The notes beneath the pieces were generated by a model. It saw only the letters and a program-made list of their open reading frames with translations. It was not told the origin of the DNA and ran no database searches. From positions 341,046,644 through 341,110,643 of the forward strand of contig NC_061514.1 in assembly GCF_022539505.1 (NCBI RefSeq): 64,000 nucleotides of DNA, written 5' to 3'. The stretch is from Lolium rigidum (taxonomy: Eukaryota > Streptophyta > Magnoliopsida > Poales > Poaceae). Shown one piece after another: positions 35,176 through 46,069 of this stretch (position 1 is the stretch's first letter; every line of letters begins with the position of its first letter). A program made the position numbers and the translations under genes.

Positions 35176-35750
35176 GCTTAGTGGAATTATCTTCTCCGGA
35201 TTAGTGGAATTATCTTCTCCGGATTAGTGGAATTATCTTCTCCGGTTCAGTGGAATTATTTTCTTCGATTTAGTGGCTTTATTTTCTTTGGCTCAGTGGA
35301 TTTATTCTCTCTGGATTACTGGATTGGTTTTCTTTGGGTTATTATTGGTTCACTTATACAATATTACCCAACGCGTTTCCTGGTCAATGGATTCATCTTC
35401 TATGATTATTACTGGAACTATTTTCTTCGGCTCAATGGATTCATCCTCTATGATATCAACGGATTCATCTTCTATGATTATTACTGGAACTATTTTCTTC
35501 GGTTCAATGGATTCATCCTCTATGATATCATTGGATTCATCTTCTATGGTTATTACTGGATTCTTCGGGTCAATGGATTCATCCTCTATGATATCAACGG
35601 ATTCATCTTCTATGATTATTACTGGAACTATTTTCTTCGGCTCAATGGATTCATCCTCTATGATATCATTGGATTCATCTTCTATGGTTATTACTGGATT
35701 CTTCGGGTCAATGGATTCATCCTCTATGATATCGGTGGATTCATATGCTT
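35176..35750 (+). repeat. tandem repeat array built from 24-base multiples
   Basis: It begins with three to four copies of TTAGTGGAATTATCTTCTCC-type units (23 bases). Then come alternating blocks of 48, 42 and 24 bases starting GGATTCATC and containing TCTATGATTATTACTGG, TTCTTCGG(C/G)TCAAT or TCTATGATATCA. Because block lengths are multiples of three, two overlapping long frames stay open. Confidence 0.85.
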
Positions 35751-36164
35751 CATATTTAATGGCGTAATCTCCAATGTGGATTCATCTCAAATACTTCATC
35801 TCAGATTCATCTTCCGTGCGTCACAACTAACACTCGGGGGCTCGACAATGACCTTGCCGCCTAAGCAAAAATTACGACATCACCCCAGCAACGCTCGGGG
35901 GCTCGGCTATTTCTTCATCAATAATTTCGCGGCCTCCACTTTCGCTATTTGGTGGTTTCTACTTTGGCTAGATTTCTTATCTACACTCGAAGACTTCATC
36001 ATGCATCGACTTCTTCATGTCCAAAAAGCTAAGTGTTCTTTTATTTTGCACAAAGTTGATTATCGTTTTGATTTCGCCGCACCCGACACTCGGGGGCTGC
36101 GCCATACTTCTTCATTTTACATCTCAGGTCGACAGAAAGAATAATTGCGCCTACAAAAAAGTCT

Positions 36165-36690
36165 TCAAGGATGAACCCGATGAAATCAAAAAGAGAACCC
36201 GACGAAATCTTTTTCAGGGAGGAACCCGACGAAATCTTCTTCAGGGAGGAACCCGACGAAATCTTGAGAGAACCCGACGAAATTGTCTTCAAAAGAGAAC
36301 CCGACGAAATCTTATTCAGGAAGGACCCGAAGAATTTTCCTCAGTGAGGACCCGAAGAATTATCTTCAAAGAAGACCCGAAGAATTATCTTCAAGGAGGT
36401 CTCGAAGAAATTATCTTCCAGGAGGTCCCGAAAAATTATCTTCAAGGAGGTGCCGAAGAATTATCTTCAAGGTGCCGAAAAATTATCTTCAAGGAGGTGC
36501 CGAAAAATTATCTTCAAGGAGGTCCCGAAAAATTATCTTGAAGGATGTCTCGAAGAATTATCTTCAAAGAGGACCCGAAGAATTGTCCTCAGGGAGTACC
36601 CGAAGAATTGTCCTCAAAGAGGACCCGAAGAAATTTTCCTGAAGGAGGAACTCGACGAAATTTTCATCAAGAAGGAACCAAAAAAAAAAA
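36165..36690 (+). repeat. ~25-base tandem repeat array, about 20 copies
   Basis: The typical unit is TTATCTTCAAGGAGGTCCCG followed by AAAAA or AAGAA. The first units are somewhat longer (GGAACCCGACGAAATCTTC). A short poly(A) run follows at about 36680. Confidence 0.85.
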
Positions 36691-37320
36691 AAAGGGTGGA
36701 CAAATCTTCGGGTTCATTGACTCGACATATTGTTCCGACCAAGAGGATCGGTGATGTACCCGACAATATAGAAGAACCAATATATTCGGCTGTCTTATCA
36801 AGCCCGAGAGAAAAATAGAAGAACCCGCAAAATGGGTCATTGCATCAGCCGAACAAGGCACTCGACAATATATTCTCAGAGCGCCAAAGTTGCGATCAAT
36901 CTCTGAATGCCGCAAAACTTTGCGAAGGTAAGACCCCAGATCCGTTCTGTGTGGCGTGGCATCGCCAAAGACTGCGCTCTGCTACTTTTATCCGTATCAA
37001 CAGATACGAAGAAAAATCCTAACGGACGCGTTAGGTATCCGATAAAATATGACTGGGACTCGACAGAATGGTAAGACCTTAAGCGGCACCTGTCGAGTTA
37101 GCACCGATATCCCGAGATCATGTCCAGGGACGTGATCTTGAAGTAGGTTTTTGCGGATTGCCACTAGAGCAGTTAACTAGTACCTGATCCGTCAGATGAA
37201 CTAGCCCCAATTACCATTATCCCTGTACAATATAGATATGGATGTCAAATAAAAATAGCAATGACCTGGAGTCGATAAAAAGAGGGGCTGCGCCAAGTTG
37301 TTTATCGAGTAGCACAACTT

Positions 37321-37737
37321 GAGCCTATGCCTAGGTGCAAGCACCTGCTCATAGGCTCGGGGGCTACTCTTATCAAGGGTATTGTTCACCCTCCCGAGAA
37401 AATACAAGAAAGAGGAAAAATTGTGGTGTCGATTAAAAGTAAGTTGAGCCTACACCCAAGTGCAAACACTTGGCTGTAGCCTCGGGGGCTACTCCCATCG
37501 GGAGCGCTGGTCGCGCACCCGATAGAAAAATAAGTTCGATAGCATCTACGACAATCAAACTTTGTAGACTCAACTCGATTCTACGATTCGAGTGGAGCCT
37601 ACTCCCATCGGGAGCCCATGGATTTCATCAAGTCCTCCAGAAATATAGTTAAGTTCTTCATCGAGTAGTACAACTTGAGTCTATGCCCAAGTGCAAGCAC
37701 TTGCCCATAGACTCGGGGGCTACTCCCATCGGGAGCG
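37321..37737 (+). repeat. three dispersed copies of a hairpin module before G-rich tracts
   Basis: Copies start at 37321, 37446 and 37677. Each is an inverted repeat with an outer stem (GAGCCTATG/CATAGGCTC in the first) and an inner stem closed by a CAAG or CAAA loop, followed directly by GGGGGCTAC and then CTCCCATCGGGAG or a variant. Stem positions differ between copies, but pairing is mostly kept. Confidence 0.8.
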
Positions 37738-37893
37738 CTGCCGCGCACCCGATAGAAAATAATTTCGAGACATCATCTACACTACACATGATCTACGACA
37801 TGGACCTCGCCTTGTATTTTCTTCGACTTCGGAGATGGTTATGCTTGGAGTTTCTACGCAAGTCTTCGACTTCCCTATAAACTCGGGGGCTAC

Positions 37894-38288
37894 TGACATG
37901 GGCATACCCTTCGGGTACCCATTATTAGTATACCTGGCTCGGCCCAATATGGAGAAGATCAAATATGGAGAAGTCCCAACAAGGCAACCCGAAGAAGTAG
38001 TTGACTAGGACTCTTGTAAAACCCTAGGCTGGTTGCATATATAAAGCTAGCCAGGGCACCCGAAAGGGAGGGGAGAATAGATAGACAACATAGCCCCGCC
38101 TATGGCGGCACCCTGTAAACATACATATCATCATATACTGGATTGCTAGCAGCACGTAGGGATCCTCCACCGAGGGGACCCGAAGCTGGGTACGTCGTGT
38201 GCCTAATCTCGTCCCCGGAATCTCCATCGTCGCTCTCCCGAAACCCTAGTCTACAATACGTAGGCATTGCCGAGGTGTTCCCTCGTCA
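37894..38288 (+). repeat. 3' LTR of the 4.7-kb LARD
   Basis: 395 bp, nearly identical to the 5' LTR, preceded by ACTCGGGGGCTAC. Confidence 0.9.
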
Positions 38289-38293
38289 GCGCC

Positions 38294-38582
38294 GCCCTAT
38301 GGTTTGGCCGCCTCGTGGCTCCACTTCGTATGCTCTTCGGTCTTCTGGAAGCTCCGTGGAAAAATAAGACCCTGGGCGCTGATTTCGTCCAATTCCGAGA
38401 ATATTTCCTTTGTAGGATTTCTGAAACCAAAAACAGCAAGAACAAAGCAATCGGCTCTTCGACATCTTGTCAATAGGTTAGTGCCGGAAAATGCATATAA
38501 ATGATGTAAAGTGTGTATAAAACATGTGAGTATTGTCATAAAAGTAGCATGGAACATAAGAAATTATGGATACGTTTGAGAC
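38294..38582 (-). repeat. LTR 3 of the array, middle part
   Basis: Continues from 33546 with GCCCTATGGTTTGGCC and stops at TTTGAGAC, where the 16.6-kb element was inserted. The final six bases, GTATCA, are at 55166-55171. Confidence 0.9.
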
Positions 38583-39887
38583 TGTGGTGACCCAGCATAC
38601 CACTGCATGGTGTAGTATGCAAGTCTGATATAACACCAATGAAACACCGTTCCACTAGTATTATATCGCTCAGAGTGGTACATCAGAAACATATGCGGGT
38701 CCAAGGCATGTCTATAGAATTACAACATTGACTCTGTAATAGATCCAAGAAGATTCAAGAAGATTCAGCTTTGTCCATATAATACACATTATCATAAGCC
38801 TGAATTATAATAGTTGAGTAAGACATCTCTAAACATCAGGCTCTGATGTGTAGTATATACACCACATAAGATAGGTTTATGTCGTGATACTTAGCACGAA
38901 TATGTGGGATTCTACTATTTGTCTCAACATTTACCTTAATTGCACAATTGCAATGAGATAAACTTGACACAAAATGGTTTGGGATGGTTAAGGTTAGCCT
39001 AATTTTCTTTGGAAGTACTACTTAACTTTCATTTTACTGAGGACTATCTCACATGATATGTCTAGGTTCTAACATTGCTACTCTAAACACATAATTATGG
39101 AAATATAGCTCCTATACTTCCAAGTGTTTATACTATCATAAGACTATGGTCATGATGTGCTTGGCACACTTCCCATGGTTTTGGAACACAAGTCTTGCAC
39201 TATAGTTGAACATCCAGCTTCTTATTGTACTCCTCGTATATACTTATGATGTTCTAGTCCATCACATAATGATTCTCAGGTGAATCATATATGATTAACA
39301 ATTCTACCATTTAAGTAAGCATATTTTATTCATATCTCTCCTCCTTACCTCCCATGATTGACTCATCATGGTCTATACTACTTCATTTAACTTATATTTA
39401 TCACTTACTATCAATTGTTTCACATGTGTAGATAATTTACTTACTCATCACTTGTATTGGTTTACACCTTCTAATAGGATATCTTGCTTATCTTTGTCAC
39501 TTAATATTACTCCTATTACAGGTCTAGATAATTCTTACTTAACCATAACATGTGTTGGTACACATCTTCCAATAGGATATCTTCCTTATGGTTGTATCCT
39601 CTCTTTGGACTACCATGTATTGTATACCAACTGTGATCTACTCATATATTGTTTTAAGGACTTAATGGTATGCTACCTGTTTGGGATTAGCTAACTAACT
39701 TCACTTAGGAAAGATAGGTAAGAAATGTTGACTCAAGTGTGTCAGGATTATTCTCAAGTGAATATCCATCTCAAGTCATAAAAAGATTTGGTTCACCTAA
39801 GACAACTTCCTATAGACACTACCAATCCTATAGGTCTCCTTTAAAGGGTTTTACTCCTAGGGTCAAAGCATTTGCTCTGATACCAAC
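38583..39887 (-). other. truncated LTR plus partial internal domain of the 16.6-kb element
   Basis: The first ~155 bp match the start (plus-strand order) of the full LTRs. The sequence then jumps, at about 38737, to sequence matching the internal region from about 47790 to 48933. About 6 kb of LTR and 1.7 kb of internal sequence are missing at this junction. Confidence 0.85.
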
Positions 39888-42800
39888 TGGTGGTGACCCG
39901 AGCATACCACCGCATGGTGTAGTATGCAAGTCCGATATAACACCAATGAAACACCGTTCCACTAGTATTATATCGCTCGAGTGGTACATCGAAACATATG
40001 CGGGTCCAAGGCATGTCTATAGAATTACAACATTGACTCGTTACATAAGATCATCACAGCCTCCTACTTTACAATGAGGTAAAACTGCAAATAAACTCCA
40101 GAAGAACGACTCGTGGTCTAATCCTATCACGAACTCTAGTTGTAGAGTATTTAACTAGCTATAGAGGCTAAGCATAGATTCTAGCTAAGTAGGAGCTATG
40201 TTTAGGAAGCTAGTTCCCTTCTATGGCTAACCTAGGTTTTCTCCTTGATGTATATGGTATCTGACTCCTCTGACAGGGTCTTGTCCCTCGAAGTAGTTGT
40301 TGACTCCTCGACCTTCGAGTTGCACTGTAGATACTCCTTCGATGCCTCCATATCTAAGCAGGGGATTTAAGAGTGGGATGAGTACGAGCGTACTCAACAA
40401 GTTCATTATAGGAAAGAGGTGTTTAATGCACTAGCTACGGCATTAGACCAGAAAGTCTAATACCAATGCAGGTTTTCATAATCATTTCTTCAAGAGGTTG
40501 CTTTTATTCAGAAGAACTATGTCCGCCAGCCTTCACCGGTTTACTAGAACTTCATGGAGCTCCTTTCCGGCCGCGTTCGCAGTTCCATATCCCGGAACAG
40601 GGAGTGACAGGTCACGGTTCTTTACACTCTGCAGAGGTGTGTTGCTTTACCCATAAGAGATCTTAACCTTGGTGCCAACCGAGCCGCGAGCTCGTCCACA
40701 CTTCCTTTGGTGTGAGGCCCGGTATAAGGTCTAGCCAATCATGTTCCTCCGCTACCTCGAACACCCACCCTTTGTTGCATACCCCGACCCTGGGTCCTCG
40801 TCGGTCCTCTTACACCAATTAAGGATGGACCCCGACCACGACAACTATTTGGGACTCGTTAACCAAACTCCTTCGCCGGTAGCTGCAACCCATCATAGAC
40901 CACATTACCGTGGGGAATTAGAAGGGGATCCCCAGCCTCAAGTTGTTCCGCAAGCCGCAACCGCTACGGTAAGCACTGCTATACCGTGGGGAATTAGAAG
41001 GGGCTCCCCACCCTCAAGTTGCTCCGCAAGACACAACTCGCTACGGTAAGCGCATCCGTTGATGAACGAGAGGTGGAAACACTTTTGACTACTCCGTCCC
41101 ACTCCGGATCTTATGGTTAACACGGGTATTACGGCACAAGAATCACTGGCGACATTTGTTGTTTAATCCTAGATGGATATTAACCCTTGCAATGGAACCT
41201 CCACCATATCAACACAATCCATGGTTCCATTGCCCACCACATAGTCATATTCATAGTTATGAAAGTAGTGGTTTTGGTTTTTATGCAATAGTGATAACCA
41301 TAATACTTTGCAAGTAATTTGATAGAAATACTCAAATGACATGAGCAAGTGATGAACTTGCCTTTCTTGGACTGCAAGATTATGCGGACAAGGTCTTCGA
41401 TACGCAATAACTCCAAATTCTGAAATAGCATCATCGTCCGGTAAGGACGATGTTTAAAAGATTGGCAAGGATGCAATAATGCATAATAATGAGATGCAAT
41501 CGCTCTAAGCGTGACCTAACCCCGATGATTTAGGATTAGTGAATGGTAATGATTAGTTCAGGGTGTGTTGCACTTTTAGAGTGATTCACAAACAAGGTTC
41601 TTATTCAGGTGTGATTACTTGGTATTATCAACAGGTAGACAATAAAGAATAATAATCAATTGAGCACACAAAGAATGATAATTGGCATAATGTTATCAAG
41701 TAAAGAACAGTGGTCGGTTTTAGTACTAGATGGCATGGTTAAGGATTAATTATCATATACTTCAAAAGAATAACTTTTGAAGAACATGTTCTTTAATAAA
41801 GAACAAGTATATTAATTAGGTTGGTGGAGTTCCATGGTTTACTATGGCTCCATGTAGTTGCTGGGATAGGTATTAGATGGATCACAACATAGTTGAATTC
41901 ATCAGCAACTAGGCTTGATTGGTTTTACTTAAGCATAAGAAACTTAAGCAATTAATTATACAGGGTTGCTATCATGGTGGGTTCATCTTGTTGGTGATAG
42001 CTAGCTAGGGTTTATAGGTCTTTATAAGCAGGGTTGGTGATGATTCTTTATTTACTTCAAAAGAATAACTTTTGAAGAACATACTTCTTAAATATTAAGA
42101 AGTATATCAATTAGGGTTGAGGTTGTCTAGGGTTTGCTATTGGATTCACTAAGTAAGGAATAGTGGTTTCCTTAAATAGGATGTTTAATAATTTATCTTA
42201 CACTAATGGGGTTTAATGGAGTATGGTTATGTGGTGCCCGATAATGGGCATGGTTGCTATTAGGGTTCATCATAATGGTGTGATGCTAAGCATGGTTAAT
42301 TAAAAATTGATATCTCTAAGGATAGGAGCTAGGGTTTGCATTTGGTTGCCCTTATTTGATCATTTAGGTCTGATGAGGATGAACACATGGGATACCCATA
42401 TATTAGTGATAGGTCTTCTACATTTTAGGTGTCCAAGACAAGTATTTAGTTGCTACTATGGTTCTATGATTTGTAATAAGGTATCATGATCACATGCTCT
42501 AACCTAGGGTTTAGGTTAGGAGCAATTTAAGGTTCACATGAGATAGTGGTTCTAGGGTTCCTGAATGGATTAGGGTTTTAGGAATCACATGAAATGATAG
42601 GGTTGTAATATCATTCCATGTGGAATTTAGGGTTTGTTATTTATCATTTGGTTCTATGGTTAATAACTTCATTTTATATTTGAAGTTATTAGTAACTTGG
42701 AAATAAAAATAATATGGAATTTGGCATTTTATTATTTTTAAATAATTAATAATTAAGGTAATTATTATTTAGGGTTTTAAATCCTCCTAATAAGGATTTA

Positions 42801-45800
42801 ATAAATTAATAGCAACGGAAAATTAATTTTTAATGTTTTCCTTATTTAGTTACTGGTTTTTATTTATTTTCTGAAGTTTTCCTAATTATTGAATTTTAAT
42901 TGAATTTAGAATTAAAATTAAAGACTTAAATAACAAGTATTAAATAATTAAATTTTTATTAAAAATAAAAATTTCATTTTATATTTTTGTTGGATAGAGT
43001 TTACTTTTCTAGGAATTTTGATATCTTTTATTTATTTTTCTGAGCTAAGATGAATTTTCTGGAATTAAATTTAAATGGAAACTGCTAAAGCTACACGGTC
43101 AGACTACCCACACAGTCAATGACTGGTGGGGCTTAGCCATGCTGGCCGCCACGGTGGCAACGACATGGCTACAATGGCCACCACCGGCGCCCAGTCGAGG
43201 ACGGGCTCGACGCTCCGGCGAGCGCGGAGCAGCGCGAGCTAGCGCATACGATGCGCGTGAACGTGCAGAGCCTCTACGTGGCGGCGCTGCCCGGGAATGA
43301 CCACCGGAGCCTTGCCGGCGATCATGAACCGCGGCGGTTTTCGACGAGCTACGGCGCGGGTGAGCTACAACGCGAGCTGAGATGCGATTCGGGGCTCCAA
43401 AGAAGCGGAAGATCACCTGGATGCTTCCCGGATGGTTGTTGGGGTCGATGGAGGACGAAATCAACGCGGCGGTCGCCATTACCTCCGCAGAACCACGGAA
43501 GGGAACGGTCGAATTCGCTCTCCTCCGAGCTCCCTCTGACGCGCCAATTTACCAGATGGACGAGGACATCGAGGCGCTCCACCCGAGCCCAACGGCGGAC
43601 CCAGGGGTGGTCGGAATCGCCGGGGAGAGTTTGTCACCGGCGAGCTAGGGTTTCGGTGTTCTGGTCGATTGAGACGAAAGGAGGGAAAATGGTGGGCTTC
43701 GGCGTGTTTTATAGCTTCCTCCTCGTGTGCTGGCGGTCGGTATTGGCGGCGACGATGCGGGACGTGGCCTCTCCATCGCGGTGTCGAGCTGCCGTGCGTC
43801 GACGCTAGCGAAGACGAAGACGAGGACGGCGTCTCCGATCTTATCCAGCGAAACGGTAAGTGGGCTGGGTTGGAGGCTGCGCTGCTGCCGGGCCGCATTG
43901 GTGGACTCCTCGCTGGGCTTCTTCGGCTGGCAAGGTCCGGGTAAGTCCCTCTCCTCTCCCTTTTCTATTTTCTTTTTATTTACGCTTTGAATTCCGGTTT
44001 TATAATTCTGTTTTGAATTCATCTATACTATGCAGGTATTTTTTACAATTTGAATTCTTGTGTAATTCGCCCAAGATACTTTATAATTACTGTTGGATAT
44101 TATCCATTTTAATATGGTACTAAATCATTGGTTTATTAATTAGTATTGGTATGTGGATTAAATTTCCATAAGGACATGAATTTGAATAATAACTTTGAAT
44201 TATTCAAATTGTTTTCTACATGATACCTTAATGTCACCTTGGAATTCATAGGGTTAATAATACTCTTATCATGATTTAGTTTTGATATATGGAAATAAGT
44301 GGTTGATAGCCATCCATATAGTTTCAATTAATAAGATTTAGCACGAGTTCATCTTATGTTCCATAGTTAGAAATAGGATTTAATTAGAGTGCACTTATAG
44401 GGTTATATTGCTACTTATCAAATGATACATGAATTGAAACTTATTTGTAGCTTAGGTTTTTAGTTGTGATCACCCAAGTGATGCACCAACTAAGGTTCAG
44501 ATATAATTCTAGGTTATAGAGATGGAATGACACCACATTGCATGTGCTAGGGTTAATCTCCCCTAACCATGATAAGGTGGTGGCTTACTTAACATTTTGT
44601 GTTCTCCTCTAGTTACTAAGATATTGAGAATTAGTTTTATCTTCTACCAATTGGCTTCTTATTATTAACCTCAATTTATTATTTAAGTAACTACATTGGT
44701 TAAAGTTCTTTTTATAGTTAACTTTGGTCATATGGATATATGGTTTCTCACCATATGAAGTATAGTGTTTAACTCTAAGGTTTCCTTAGGTTCATTAATT
44801 GATGAATGAATGAGAAAATAGATGTGGTAAGATTCTACTTATTATCACCAATTGATTTACAATTATAGGTTGGGATATAAGCCTAGGGTTGCTTATTAGT
44901 TACCTCCCTATAATTTCATGTGGTGAATGATATCTACTTATCTGATTAAGGTTTAACTTATCCTCACATACCTCAAGAGCATGATCATGGTTAGACATGA
45001 TCCACTTGTTCTTGATATCTTTGCCTCAAGTTCTTAGGGTTTATGATCATCACTCAATTTATAATGATCAAGGTTTGGCTTCCTAATTATTTCTAATGGA
45101 ATGGGTTCTCACTTCCATGATCAAGTGTTGTCTTGAATAGCAAGGGTATAGTACTTCTCTTATAGTTTCTTAGGTGGACATGGTCATGGTTATCTCATTA
45201 GATTTATATCCCAGGAGAATGCCCGAGATAATTACTTATGATTCCACTCAAGGAATGATGATTTAATCATCGGGATGTATGGGTAGTTCTAACCCTAAAG
45301 TTCAGGTGTTGCCTCAACTACTTGAGTGTAGCTCCATAGTTTGATCTCTCTCATTTGAGAAGGAATTCAATGATAACCTAAGGTAATGCTCCCTAGAGTT
45401 GATGTGATCATAAAGATCTAGGTTTAATATAATTGGGTTCTCTCCCTAGGAATGACTTGAAGAGTATATCCAAGGTTTAACTCAAGTTTTGTTATTGCTT
45501 CTTTAATAATTATAATAGAACTCTCACCTCTCTAAGTTTGATGTATAACTATTTGTAATAGAGAAGAATTCTATTTCTTGAGTGGATCTCCTTGTTATTA
45601 TTCCAATGTTGAAATGGAATGGATACCATGAGGTTCATGGCAGGATCAAGGATTAGTTTTAAATCATGGAGAAGATAAGTCAAGAATGGTTTCTCCATTT
45701 TATTGTTACTTGATTTGCAATTGAATTGGTGTTCATATGTTATAACAAGGATTATCATGTTGTGATCCTTAACAAGATCAAGTAATTAATCATTGATTAA

Positions 45801-46069
45801 AGTGTTGTTGTGTTAGATTTGATTCCATTTGATCTAACCCCTTAGATCAAATCTTCCCTACCCAAAACCAAGGTTTTATCAACTGTCACATTGAGTTTAA
45901 TAACACTTGACTTGATGAGATACTTCAATTCCACCAAGGTCAAGTGAAACTTCAGTTACTGTGACTGTTTAACTTTAAAGCGCGAAAATTTCCCAGATTT
46001 TCTATGCATGAATGCAATGCACACATCTGATTCCTCTATTTTTGTAACCCCATTACCTGGGATATTACA
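39888..46069 (-). repeat. full-length LTR of the 16.6-kb element, copy A
   Basis: 6182 bp. It contains a GC-rich island at about 43.1-43.96 kb, a 76-bp tandem duplication at 40906-41057 and long AT-rich flanks. The 126-codon frame in the GC-rich island is also present in copy B because the LTRs are duplicates. Confidence 0.85.
40906..41057. repeat. 76-bp tandem duplication inside the long LTR
   Basis: TACCGTGGGGAATTAGAAGG starts at 40906 and again at 40982; each copy ends in CGCTACGGTAAGC. The same pair occurs in the other LTR near 49954 and 50030. Confidence 0.8.

Larger units (their letters stand above)
33547..38288 (+). mobile_element. 4.7-kb non-autonomous LTR element (LARD) related to Tat elements
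   Basis: LTRs at 33547-33943 and 37894-38288 (TGACATGGGCATACCC … GTTCCCTCGTCA) are nearly identical, and the perfect 5-bp duplication GCGCC lies at 33542-33546 and 38289-38293. The primer binding site TGGCGCCGTCTGTGGGA starts at 33946, two bases after the LTR; the purine tract is CTCGGGGGCTAC. No gag or pol domain is present; the interior is made of tandem repeats. LTR start, purine tract and the hairpin repeats before it resemble those of the Tat-like element at 55.9-56.8 kb. It is therefore probably a large derivative mobilised by a Tat relative (inference). LTR similarity indicates a young insertion. Confidence 0.9.

Noticed and set aside
35227..36144. 305-codon frame as a real membrane or structural protein
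   Set aside because: The openness follows from repeat blocks in multiples of three; no start context, signal peptide or known motif. Kept only as a finding.
36165..36690. CRISPR-like array of ~25-base repeats
   Set aside because: Units are adjacent without unique spacers, and the DNA is plant nuclear transposon sequence; it is an ordinary tandem repeat.
43099..43479. 126-codon frame conserved at 43.1 and 52.2 kb
   Set aside because: The two copies are in the two LTRs of one element and are alike by recent duplication, not by selection on a protein; no motif is recognised.
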